From: an uncultured Muribaculum sp.
GTDB lineage: Bacteria > Bacteroidota > Bacteroidia > Bacteroidales > Muribaculaceae
Direction: 5' to 3'
Assembly: GCA_910578785.1 (NCBI GenBank)
Contig: CAJTSJ010000011.1
Span: 10,612-74,611 of the forward strand
Length of the DNA stretch: 64,000 nt
Below are positions 18,354 through 26,968 of the stretch, piece by piece. The notes under the pieces were generated by a model. It searched no databases. It worked only from the letters and a program-made list of their open reading frames with translations, and had not been told where the DNA came from. Position numbers and translations under genes: made by a program. Each line of letters starts with the position of its first letter. The first letter of the stretch is position 1.

Positions 18354-19337
18354 TTACAAATCCCAGATTATATAAAGAGCGCCCCAGGTGAATCCTGCTC
18401 CGAAAGCGGTCAGAATCATCTTGTCACCTTTCTTCAAGCGGTCCTTGTATTCATCTATACACACAGGAATTGAAGCGGCGGAAGTATTGCCGTAGTGCTC
18501 GATGTTTACAAGCACCTTTTCGGGAGCCACCTTGGCACGGTCGGCCACAGCCTCTATAATTCGAAGGTTAGCCTGATGAGGAATGAACCAGTCAACGTCG
18601 CCCATTTCAAGACCATTGCGCTTGGCCACGCTCATCGACGAGGTAAGCATATCAGTCACAGCATGCTTGTAAACGGCACGGCCTTCCTGATAGATGTAAT
18701 GCTCACAGGCATCGACAGTCTCATGAGTTGCTGGATGAACCGAACCACCAGCCTTCATCAGCAGATGGGGAAGTCCTTCGCCGTTGATATGGAACTCTCC
18801 ATCAATAATACCTACTCGCTCTTCTGAAGGTTCAATCAACATACAGCCGGCCGCATCGCCAAACAACGGACATGTAGTACGGTCGGAATAATTAGTCATA
18901 GACGACATCTTTTCAGCAGCCACGACTACAATCTTCTTATACATTCCCGAACGGATATAAGCCGCCGCATCCTGCAAAGAAACAAGGAAACCTGCACAGG
19001 CCGCCTGAATGTCGTAAGCATAAGCGTTTGACAGATTGCACTTATGGGCAATAATAGAACCGGTTGACGGGAAACGATAATCAGGATTTGAAGTGGCGCA
19101 AATAAGCAAATCAACCTCTTCCGGCTTTGTTCCGGTAGATTCCAAAAGCTTATTTACCGCACGGACTCCGAGATACGACGATCCCTCGCCGTCAAGATGA
19201 AGAATACGACGTTGCTTAATACCGACACGGGTAGTAATCCATTCGTCGTTAGTATCCACCATCTTCGACAACATCTCATTGTCCAGAATGTCATCCGGAA
19301 CATAAGAAGCTATTCCGGAAATTTTTGGATAAAGCAT
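18354..19337 (-). CDS. fabH: Beta-ketoacyl-ACP synthase III
   Basis: 327 residues. FabH starts fatty-acid synthesis by condensing acetyl-CoA (or a branched acyl-CoA) with malonyl-ACP. The thiolase-fold triad is visible: Cys about 113 in IQAACAGF, His about 252 in FIPHQAN and Asn about 282 in EHYGNTSAAS. GAGFTWGALYI near the end matches the family C-terminus. An in-frame GTG one codon upstream directly abuts the ATG chosen at 19337. It follows yceD and rpmF, the usual order in bacteria, although plsX, often between rpmF and fabH, is absent here. Confidence 0.95.
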   Translation of the reverse strand: MLYPKISGIASYVPDDILDNEMLSKMVDTNDEWITTRVGIKQRRILHLDGEGSSYLGVRAVNKLLESTGTKPEEVDLLICATSNPDYRFPSTGSIIAHKCNLSNAYAYDIQAACAGFLVSLQDAAAYIRSGMYKKIVVVAAEKMSSMTNYSDRTTCPLFGDAAGCMLIEPSEERVGIIDGEFHINGEGLPHLLMKAGGSVHPATHETVDACEHYIYQEGRAVYKHAVTDMLTSSMSVAKRNGLEMGDVDWFIPHQANLRIIEAVADRAKVAPEKVLVNIEHYGNTSAASIPVCIDEYKDRLKKGDKMILTAFGAGFTWGALYIIWDL

Positions 19338-19389
19338 CACTTTATAGCTTTTTTGATGAATAACTCAGTTTTAAATAATACAGACTTTA

Positions 19390-19411
19390 CCCGGGCAAAT
19401 ACCTGCCCGGG
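19390..19411. other. Compact GC-rich hairpin between rpmF and fabH
   Basis: CCCGGGCA (19390-19397) pairs with TGCCCGGG (19404-19411) over a 6-nt loop. There is no clear U-tract on the minus strand, so it may attenuate or process the rpmF-fabH transcript instead of fully terminating it. Confidence 0.5.
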
Positions 19412-19489
19412 GATAAGTCGATGTAATTATATCAACTGCATGGCCACGACAGCCGTCACAGTTAAAACCTAAATGCTAAAGGCGATACT

Positions 19490-19675
19490 TTACTCGGCAG
19501 CTACCTTTTCGATAGCGATTTTACCACGGTAGTAGCCACATTCAGGACATACAGTGTGGTAAACGTGCCAAGAGCCACAGTGAGGGCATATTGCCAAAGT
19601 AGGTTCTACAGCCTTATCGTGGGTTCTACGCTTAGCTGTACGAGTCTTTGATTGTTTTCGTTTAGGATGTGCCAT
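19490..19675 (-). CDS. rpmF: 50S ribosomal protein L32
   Basis: 61 residues. The basic N-terminus MAHPKRKQSKTRTAKRR is the L32 signature, and CPHC with CPEC (about residues 31-47) forms the zinc ribbon. It lies 18 nt after yceD, its usual partner, and 152 nt ahead of fabH. Confidence 0.97.
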   Translation of the reverse strand: MAHPKRKQSKTRTAKRRTHDKAVEPTLAICPHCGSWHVYHTVCPECGYYRGKIAIEKVAAE

Positions 19676-19693
19676 TTTTGTACTATGTTTTTA

Positions 19694-20284
19694 TTAATTG
19701 ATATCGTTTAGTTTCTTTAGTTCATTCCATCGCGGATCAACCGGAGTATCGTCGGATTCTGAAGCATCTTCTACTTCGTCGAGCATGTTGTCCATCATTT
19801 CCTCTTCTTCGGAATCAGCCGACATACTGCCCGGCGCACGGTGCTTCTTAAGTAATGCGCTCATGGCGCGGTTGCACTTACCCAGCGGATGCACATGCTT
19901 GATAGGTATGGTCAATGCCACCGTATCATAAATCATGTAGGCGACGTTGAGAGTCTGGTCGCTTTCCGGAATCTCAAGAAGTTCGTCGGAGTCGTCGTTA
20001 TAGTCGGCTCCGTACTTGACAAATATGTGGTAAGATGTATCGACAGGCCAGGGCAGGTCGTCAAGACATCTGTCGCATATCAATGTTATCTCACCCGCAA
20101 TAGTAAACGTCAGCTCATAAAGGTCGCTTTTATGTACCACCTTAACGTGAACGTCAAGGTCGGCATCGCGCACATCGGCACTTTCCATATCCTCGAAAAA
20201 CTGCTTTCCGAGTTTATAGTCGAAGTCGTGCGTACCTTCCGGCAATGACTTTAACGGGAGCTTATATGCTGAAAACTTTCCCAC
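19694..20284 (-). CDS. YceD family protein (DUF177)
   Basis: 196 residues starting at GTG 20284 (GKFSAYKLPLKSLPEG follows). A TTG nine codons further upstream is in frame but forms the last bases of the -7 promoter element TAACTTTG, so it cannot be translated. The DUF177 core includes CDRCLDDLPWPVD (about residues 82-94) with the conserved CxRC pair and a C-terminal MSALLKKH-like segment, followed by an acidic tail (EEEEMMDNMLDEVEDASESDD). In bacteria and plastids the family is linked to 23S rRNA accumulation. It heads the yceD-rpmF-fabH unit. Confidence 0.88.
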   Translation of the reverse strand: MGKFSAYKLPLKSLPEGTHDFDYKLGKQFFEDMESADVRDADLDVHVKVVHKSDLYELTFTIAGEITLICDRCLDDLPWPVDTSYHIFVKYGADYNDDSDELLEIPESDQTLNVAYMIYDTVALTIPIKHVHPLGKCNRAMSALLKKHRAPGSMSADSEEEEMMDNMLDEVEDASESDDTPVDPRWNELKKLNDIN

Positions 20285-20308
20285 AATATTATTTATTGAA
20301 AAACCGTG

Positions 20309-20316
20309 CAAAGTTA
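20309..20316 (-). promoter_or_regulatory. -7 element of the yceD-rpmF-fabH unit
   Basis: TAACTTTG on the minus strand, with transcription expected near 20303, about 20 nt before the GTG start. No clear TTG box lies upstream. It decides the yceD start. Confidence 0.5.
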
Positions 20317-20390
20317 CTAAAAATTTCCATAAAACATAACTGACCGCGCAGAAAATTCACACCGAACGCTTTTTACGCATAAAAACAACG

Positions 20391-21449
20391 TCAAATGTGC
20401 ATTAAATCGCGGTATAAGTCAAACGCAATCTTGATTTTCTCCTCATCGCAGACGCAGTTGACTTCGACCGACCCTACATCGCGCAACAATGTGAAATTGA
20501 TGGCCTCGGAGTCGTTTTTCTTGTCGTGGCGCATATATTCGAGCAATGCCGGATAATCGGCACATCCGATATAATATGCTCCATAATGTTCAAGGACATA
20601 AGAAGAAAACCGCCGCAACTCATCGGCAGGAAATCCCATCTGCATGTGGCTTAGCACGAGCTCAACCACACACCCCCAGGCAACGGCATAACCGTGTGCT
20701 ATCGGCCGGCATCGTTCAAGGGCCAGACTCTCGAATGCATGTCCGACCGTATGGCCAAGGTTAAGCGCCTTGCGCAGTCCCTTCTCGTGCGGATCCTCCA
20801 TCACTATCCGGCGCTTCACCTCGACCGACTCCTTCAGAAGAGGCAAAAGGTCGTCGGCATTTTCGGCGGAAGGATTAAAAGCCATTAACCCGTCATACTG
20901 TTCCCTGCCCGACAGCAGTCCGTGCTTAAGCATCTCAGCATAACCCGACAGCACCTCCTCGCGTGGAAGAGTGTCGAAAAAGCATGTGGATATCACAACA
21001 GCAGAAGCTTCGCGAAAAGCCCCGATTTCATTCTTGAATCCATTGAAATTAATTCCGGTCTTGCCGCCTACGGCAGCATCCACCGCCGACAGCAACGTGG
21101 TCGGCACGTTGATAAAGCGCATTCCCCGCTTAAATGTAGCGCCGGCAAATCCGCCCATGTCGGTTATCACGCCTCCACCGAGATTTATCAGAAGAGAATG
21201 GCGCGTGGCCCCCTCTTTCTGCAATGCATCCCAGATTGACGAAAGCGTGGTCAGATTCTTATGCGAATCGCCGGAAGGCACTACAATGGAGCGTACTCCT
21301 TCGAGCGCAGGGCCTTCAATACGTGGCTTCACAAGACCCGCAACATTTTCATCCATAAGCACCCACGCGGAAGGATTTCCCATGGATTCCCTCAACGAGC
21401 CTATGGCATCGGCCACATCATTGGTAAATATCAGACTCTGATGCGTCAT
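20391..21449 (-). CDS. aroB: 3-dehydroquinate synthase
   Basis: 352 residues. AroB converts DAHP to 3-dehydroquinate, the second step of the shikimate pathway, using NAD and a metal ion. Visible family signatures are PSGDSHKNL, NLGGGVITDMGGFAGATFKRG (the dinucleotide-binding region), INVPTTLLSAVDAAVGGKTGIN with substrate-binding lysine, and the metal ligands in LNLGHTVGHAFE and AHGYAVAWG. ATG overlaps the stop of the HAD phosphatase gene (ATGA). It is the last gene of a four-gene minus-strand unit with unrelated envelope genes. Confidence 0.95.
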   Translation of the reverse strand: MTHQSLIFTNDVADAIGSLRESMGNPSAWVLMDENVAGLVKPRIEGPALEGVRSIVVPSGDSHKNLTTLSSIWDALQKEGATRHSLLINLGGGVITDMGGFAGATFKRGMRFINVPTTLLSAVDAAVGGKTGINFNGFKNEIGAFREASAVVISTCFFDTLPREEVLSGYAEMLKHGLLSGREQYDGLMAFNPSAENADDLLPLLKESVEVKRRIVMEDPHEKGLRKALNLGHTVGHAFESLALERCRPIAHGYAVAWGCVVELVLSHMQMGFPADELRRFSSYVLEHYGAYYIGCADYPALLEYMRHDKKNDSEAINFTLLRDVGSVEVNCVCDEEKIKIAFDLYRDLMHI

Positions 21450-22186
21450 ATAGAAGTTTTAAAGAAGTTCAACAACAGCGGAAGACGCTCAGCCATTTCG
21501 GGCATCGAGTCGTAGACTATATCTGCACCGGCATCCACAAGTGCCTGGCGCGGAACAGGGCCTGTAGTAACGCCGATAGTGAATGCACCGGAAGCGGCTC
21601 CGGCCATCACGCCCATCGGAGCGTTGTCTACGGCTATAGAATTTTCTGGCGACGCGCCGGCCAGCTCCATTCCCTTGAAGAACGGCTCCGGATGAGGCTT
21701 GCCGTGCGATACATCGCGCGACGTCACCCGGCGTCCTTCGGGGAAGGCACCGGGATAATCTTCGGACAGACGGTCTATAAGCGAATGTTGTCCTGAACCC
21801 GTGACAAGCACCGTCACGATGTCATGCGACAAAAATTCGGCCACCATCTTCTGTGCGCCCGGCATTACGACAGGCTTTCTTAGTTCATTAAAATAAACCG
21901 TCTTCCTGTGGTACAGCTCCGCCACCTCCTCAGGCGAAGCATCGCGCCCGAACGCCCGCTGAAACAGCAGATTGATGGTAGAGGCACCCGTGCGTCCCTC
22001 ATACATGTAAAATTCATCAAGTGTACAGTCGACACCCTGCTCCATCATGAGCCGGTGCCACGCCTGCGCATGCAGAGGCATGGAGTCATAAAGAGTGCCG
22101 TCCATATCTATCAGCGCGGCCGACGGAGCAAAGCTCATCAGGTCGCGGCGCCGCAGATATTCGGCTATAGCTTTCTGTTCCATCAT
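21446..22186 (-). CDS. HAD family phosphatase (beta-phosphoglucomutase-like)
   Basis: 246 residues. HAD motif I is LIDMDGTLYDS (about 24-34; nucleophile Asp and acid/base Asp), motif II is VLVTGSG, motif III the lysine in DVSHGKPHPEPFFKGME, and motif IV is SIAVDNAPMGVMAGAASG. The alpha-helical cap lies between motifs I and II, as in subfamily IA phosphatases and phosphoglucomutases. The substrate is unknown. It overlaps genes on both sides by ATGA, so it is translationally coupled to the AsmA-like gene and to aroB. Confidence 0.85.
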   Translation of the reverse strand: MMEQKAIAEYLRRRDLMSFAPSAALIDMDGTLYDSMPLHAQAWHRLMMEQGVDCTLDEFYMYEGRTGASTINLLFQRAFGRDASPEEVAELYHRKTVYFNELRKPVVMPGAQKMVAEFLSHDIVTVLVTGSGQHSLIDRLSEDYPGAFPEGRRVTSRDVSHGKPHPEPFFKGMELAGASPENSIAVDNAPMGVMAGAASGAFTIGVTTGPVPRQALVDAGADIVYDSMPEMAERLPLLLNFFKTSI

Positions 22187-25100
22187 TTTTCTTTAACATT
22201 GGTGATTGCAGGAACCGAATCAAGCGGAGCTTCAATCAGTCCCTCCTTTATAAACAATAACGAGTCCTGAGCCGAAATAGTGTCGCCCGGCACATCGGCA
22301 TCCATCGACGGCGATACGGGAGCCACTTTAAGGGGACCCAGACGGGCGGCCCGCGCCCCGCGCTGGAACACCCGGTCAATCTCTTTCAATAGATTGACAC
22401 GCGTGGTGTCGACTATCGCAAGACGTTCTCCGGCATTGCCCGGCTTATATTTGGCACCGCCGAGCCTTATCTTCATGTCATCGGCATTCCCTGAAATATT
22501 TATACCGAATTTAAATGGCAGCGGCGACTTCAACACCGACACGTGGTACTTATAGTTCAGGTTAAGGTCATTAGACCCCATCACGGCAAGACGGTAACGG
22601 TCGAAGTCAAAGACAAACGGGAACAACTCTACCGTAGAATTGCGTATCAGAAGTTCGACACTCATGTCGTCGATTTTATTCCCTGATATTTTCTTATCCT
22701 TAAACATCAGCCACTTGGCCATCGTTCGGAATGTCTCCGCATCGAGAAGCACCAGATTGCTGCCGTTAAGCTTGACAGCGGCATCAAGCGTAGGCATTAC
22801 TATGTTCATCGTGGAGTCTATATCGGACGTGGCCACGACATCGGCGCTGATTATACCCTCGAAGCTGTTCAGCAACGGCATCAGCGAGTCGACCGCCGGC
22901 ATCATGCCGATAAACTCCTTGATTTTTATGCCGTCGAGCTGCAACCCCATACCGAAATGCATGTCGGACTTGGTCGGAGCCATATACAGAGCCGTCATGC
23001 GCGCGCTGCCTATATCGGAACGCGCCGAGAGGTTGCGCAGCGTCATCACACCTTCGTTGACCATCAGACGCCCGTTGAAGTCACGCATGTGCATGTCGGA
23101 ATACACTATGTTGTCGGCATCTATTCTGATGTCGGCCCTCAGATTCATCGGTACAAGCAATGCGCCTATCGTGTCAGACGAGTTGGCCGCGTCGGCAAGT
23201 CGGTCAAGTTCAGCGGCGTCCATAGTCACATCGGCCACATCTCCCGACACACCGGCCTTGCCGGCATAAGAGGCACCAACATAAGCGGCCTGCACAAGTT
23301 CGTTGACATTCAGCGAATCACACTTGACTCGGAAGTCAATATTCAACGGAGCGCCACGGGTAATCGCACGCGTAATTCCGCGAACGGCACCATTTATAGT
23401 AAAGTCCGACCGTCCGGCATCGTATCGTATGTCGTTAAGCACTACACTGTCCGTGGAGAACGATATGTCGAAATGCGATATGCGGTTACGTATCGGGAAA
23501 TGCGGAGTAAAAGCTCCTCCACGCTCTGCCGACAGATGGCCTGCGACGTTCCAGCGGCGCAACAATTTCTTGGCGTCATCACCCAGGTCAAGGCTGATCC
23601 GCTCATAAGCGACCGAGTCCGTGCGCGACCGTGAAGCGTACCGCGCCCGCAGAATCGACACCGCCGAATCCTGCGATATGCCGGGATTGCTCATAAGTAT
23701 CGAGTCGTACCGGGCCTTGATTCTCTGCGGAACGGCCCTGCGCTTTCGCAAATGCGCCGTTACGTCCACATGTCCTTTCTGAAGCATCAGATAGTTAGAC
23801 CTGTCGGTAAAAAAGGCCCTGCGTATATCGCCGAACAGCTGAAGCATCGGCACATCCTTTTGTCCTTCATACCGGCGCAGCATCGCGTTCCACGCCACAT
23901 CGCGCAGTCTGACCATTGACGAATCGGCATCCTCATAGTTCAGCGCACCGATTTTCAACACTGCGCCGAAAGGCATGACCACCGTGCTGTCTGCACCGCG
24001 TGGTTTATTCAGGCATCCGGCTCCTATGTTGGCTTTGCTAAGCCCGACTTTCATACCTTCGTAGACTAACGATGCCGAATCAATTTTTACAGAAGCGGTC
24101 AACAACGAATCGACGCGCCTTGCATCTGTGACAAAAGATGTGTTTGTACCGAGCTTGAACTCAACGTCGCGTACATAAACCTCCATGCCGGAGTCAGGGA
24201 CAATGTAGTTAACATCTCTCAATCCGAGCTTTCCGTCAAGAAGTATACGATGGAAACGCCCCACGTTCATGTCGGACAAGCGCATCTTTACCTTCGAGTC
24301 GAAGTCTACGCTTCCGGTAAGCTCGCCGGGCAATTCGGCTTTCAACGCCGCCGGAACCTTCGAAAAGTCCACATCGGCATTGACCATGGCATCGATGTAA
24401 GGATCAGAGGACAGGTTCGTAAACCGCCCCTTCAAATCGACCACGGCCCCGACAGCCGACGCCTGTAGTCTGCCGATTTCAAGCACCGCCCTATTGATGT
24501 CGCCGTCGGGTATGTTCATATTACCCTCAAAAGCAAAAGACTTAAGCTCGTATTTGCGGTCGTACAGCAACCGGCACCGAGGCACAGCCAGTCTGACATC
24601 CATCGACGGCAGACCAGAATCGACTCCGACTACGTATGGCGACAGCAACGTCACTTCCATGTCGATCCTCATATCGGTATCGATATCCCCTATCTTCTCC
24701 CGGTATGTGTCGGGCACCACCGACAGAAGGTCATCGGGCGACACTCCGCCGAGCGCCATGCCGAACCGGCTGAGAGTCATCGGCTCGGACAGGTTCAGAG
24801 ACAGGTCAAATTTCGGCTTCAGGGCCCCTATCCCAAGCTCAAAATCGCTAAGCTCCACTATTTCCGGCCGTGAATAGCTCCATTTTACATTTCCGTTGAT
24901 TGACATGTCAAGCGACTTGTAGCGCAGTTCCGGAGGCAGTAGCATGTCCATGCCGGCGTTCAGATCCACGTGGTAACCGCTGTCGTTACCGGTAAGAAGG
25001 GGCGACTTCCTCACGGTCAGTGCCAGATTCATGCTGTCGGGAACCGAATAATATCTTATAGGCAGTGAATCCTGTATCTCGAACCGGTCGATTCTGATGT

Positions 25101-25638
25101 CCGGCACCAGCAACGTTCCGGTTGAAGTCTCAACAGAATCAACCGAAGGATATGTGATGTCAAAGTTTGCAGTCTCGGCATCGTACACGACTGCGTTGAT
25201 TTTCGATGCGCCGAGACGTATATCGGACAGACTTATGTTGCCTGCCAGCAGTGACGGCACATTCAGCGAGCCGTGAAAGCGACCAATGACCAACAGCGTA
25301 TCGGCTTCGGCCGGCATCTTTGCACGTTCGGCTTCCGGCAGACCGTCAAATGCACGGCTTCTGATGACAAGCGAGTCGACATCCAGAATAAGATGCGGGA
25401 ACGTGCGCCACACCGTAAGCTCGACTCTCGCCAGACCCACATCGGCATTAAGCAGTTGGTTAGCCTGTGAGCCGACTATAGAAGTCAGACGCTCAGGAGT
25501 TAGAATCCATGCCACACCGCACATGGCCAGCAATATGACAGCCACGGCCAAACCGACAATCCACGTAAACACCCGTAACAGACGTCCGGCAAATGAACGC
25601 TTACCGGCAGCTTTGTTTTCTACTTTCCCGTCCGGCAT
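22183..25638 (-). CDS. AsmA-like / TamB-type inner-membrane-anchored protein
   Basis: 1151 residues. One membrane helix near residues 20-42 (WIVGLAVAVILLAMCGVAWIL) is followed by an AsmA N-terminal segment (LTSIVGSQANQLLNADVGLARVEL) and a long run of beta-strand-rich repeats, ending in an AsmA_2-like region near 900-1080. Members of this bridge-like superfamily (AsmA, TamB, YhdP) span the periplasm and are involved in phospholipid transport and outer-membrane integrity. The ATG at 25638 is preferred to an in-frame TTG two codons upstream because it falls 2 nt after the upstream stop. It overlaps the HAD gene by 4 nt. Confidence 0.82.
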   Translation of the reverse strand: MPDGKVENKAAGKRSFAGRLLRVFTWIVGLAVAVILLAMCGVAWILTPERLTSIVGSQANQLLNADVGLARVELTVWRTFPHLILDVDSLVIRSRAFDGLPEAERAKMPAEADTLLVIGRFHGSLNVPSLLAGNISLSDIRLGASKINAVVYDAETANFDITYPSVDSVETSTGTLLVPDIRIDRFEIQDSLPIRYYSVPDSMNLALTVRKSPLLTGNDSGYHVDLNAGMDMLLPPELRYKSLDMSINGNVKWSYSRPEIVELSDFELGIGALKPKFDLSLNLSEPMTLSRFGMALGGVSPDDLLSVVPDTYREKIGDIDTDMRIDMEVTLLSPYVVGVDSGLPSMDVRLAVPRCRLLYDRKYELKSFAFEGNMNIPDGDINRAVLEIGRLQASAVGAVVDLKGRFTNLSSDPYIDAMVNADVDFSKVPAALKAELPGELTGSVDFDSKVKMRLSDMNVGRFHRILLDGKLGLRDVNYIVPDSGMEVYVRDVEFKLGTNTSFVTDARRVDSLLTASVKIDSASLVYEGMKVGLSKANIGAGCLNKPRGADSTVVMPFGAVLKIGALNYEDADSSMVRLRDVAWNAMLRRYEGQKDVPMLQLFGDIRRAFFTDRSNYLMLQKGHVDVTAHLRKRRAVPQRIKARYDSILMSNPGISQDSAVSILRARYASRSRTDSVAYERISLDLGDDAKKLLRRWNVAGHLSAERGGAFTPHFPIRNRISHFDISFSTDSVVLNDIRYDAGRSDFTINGAVRGITRAITRGAPLNIDFRVKCDSLNVNELVQAAYVGASYAGKAGVSGDVADVTMDAAELDRLADAANSSDTIGALLVPMNLRADIRIDADNIVYSDMHMRDFNGRLMVNEGVMTLRNLSARSDIGSARMTALYMAPTKSDMHFGMGLQLDGIKIKEFIGMMPAVDSLMPLLNSFEGIISADVVATSDIDSTMNIVMPTLDAAVKLNGSNLVLLDAETFRTMAKWLMFKDKKISGNKIDDMSVELLIRNSTVELFPFVFDFDRYRLAVMGSNDLNLNYKYHVSVLKSPLPFKFGINISGNADDMKIRLGGAKYKPGNAGERLAIVDTTRVNLLKEIDRVFQRGARAARLGPLKVAPVSPSMDADVPGDTISAQDSLLFIKEGLIEAPLDSVPAITNVKEK

Positions 25639-25640
25639 AA

Positions 25641-26516
25641 TCAATCGTTCTTATTTTCAACTGCCACAGGGCGCGCCGTGATATGGAAACAACCCTGCTT
25701 TCGCTCATACTTGACATAGCACTTGCCCTCGGCGCTAAGTTCTTTCAGAATCTCGGCAAGCAGATTCTTCAGATCCTCCTGCGTACGGTTGACAGTCATT
25801 GAATCGCAGATAAATTTCGCATAGCTGATGTCGAAAGTCGTGCCGAACTGATGGGCCGACGTTTTGACTGCGTTAATGTTGCGCCGGCGAAGTTTCTTAA
25901 TGCCGGTGCTCGTGCGCAGAACGCTCGTCACCTTTATTCTGTAACTGCCTCCGCCACGGGCCTGAAGCGTGTCGTTGAAACGCGCCCCGATTTCGCTCAG
26001 AAGGTCATAGGCTTCCGGCACAAGATACGGCAACGAATGAGTCAGATTGTCGACAAAATATTCCTTACACGACGCAATCTTCTTTACCGGACGACGCAGG
26101 TTCCACGCGTCCGATAAGCTTTCAATAGGTTTTATGCCAAGTTTTTCCGCCACGGCGAGCTGAACATGGTTACTGTCATTGAATACACGGCTGAGCGAGC
26201 CGCCAAGCGGATTCACGTGAAGCTTGACACAATTGAGGTCAGACATTGAATCAAGATGGCTCATAAATGCACTGTCGGCATCGGACACCGGCATATCGGC
26301 AAGAGCCTCAGCGACCTCCTTCATCACAGAGTCCGACGTGCCGGTGGCATTCGCCTTGTCCGGTACATCGTCCTCACGGGGCTCGTCAACCTCCTCATCC
26401 GTGTCGAAAGCTATCACATAACTGTCATTATCGGGATTGCCGCCGTCAACGCCGCATGCCGTCAACGCAAAAGACATCAGGCAGACACAAAACACGATAT
26501 TATGGAATTTACGCAT
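25641..26516 (-). CDS. Lipoprotein with a DD-peptidase-like (M15/DUF5715-type) domain
   Basis: 291 residues. Lipobox LTAC (Cys about 21) predicts a lipoprotein. After an acidic linker, residues about 95-285 form a domain with zinc-site spacing of the M15/hedgehog fold: His in SAHQFGTTFDISYAKF, Asp in the same segment and a final His in GCFHITARPV. Such enzymes cut the D-Ala peptides of peptidoglycan; activity here is inferred from residue pattern only. It is the first gene of the unit that continues with the AsmA-like gene, HAD phosphatase and aroB. Confidence 0.72.
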   Translation of the reverse strand: MRKFHNIVFCVCLMSFALTACGVDGGNPDNDSYVIAFDTDEEVDEPREDDVPDKANATGTSDSVMKEVAEALADMPVSDADSAFMSHLDSMSDLNCVKLHVNPLGGSLSRVFNDSNHVQLAVAEKLGIKPIESLSDAWNLRRPVKKIASCKEYFVDNLTHSLPYLVPEAYDLLSEIGARFNDTLQARGGGSYRIKVTSVLRTSTGIKKLRRRNINAVKTSAHQFGTTFDISYAKFICDSMTVNRTQEDLKNLLAEILKELSAEGKCYVKYERKQGCFHITARPVAVENKND

Positions 26517-26968
26517 ATACTTTATATGATTTGTCGAAAACAGAATGTAAAATTACGAATATCAAATAACAATAACAAAAATCGGGCGACAATACTTTCA
26601 CAAGCATCATCGCCCTTCCATTCATGAGAAATCTATCTACTATTATTAGATTTTAGATTCTTAGAATGTTTTTTTTCGTTTGTTGTCTGGTAGTATTTAT
26701 ATTTTAATTCAGGCTTTTCACAACTGCCACAGTCGCGATTGTCGTTTATACAATTCAAATAAGTCAAAATAGCGATTAACTACAAATCAAGTAATATATA
26801 AAAACTCAATTCTATTGTTTGACAATGCAATATTAATATTTTTTTGATAACATTGCAACATCCGCAGGCATTATTTTTTGAAAACATGCTAAAGAACACA
26901 TTTTGAATATGCTCAAATGTTAAAATCCATGTTTTACCTATCGAAATTACCTCTGATACGGCAGTTGA
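26517..26968. other. AT-rich intergenic region
   Basis: About 450 nt of strongly AT-rich sequence between the aroB unit's first gene and the 3' end of the accessory gene array. No open frame of interest was seen. A weak 6-bp inverted repeat (GGGCGA 26584-26589 and TCGCCC 26610-26615) is the only structure noticed. It marks a sharp change in composition towards the array. Confidence 0.5.

Noticed and set aside
22957..23634. 225-codon frame antisense to the AsmA-like gene
   Set aside because: No domain, low-complexity basic composition and inside a long convincing gene.
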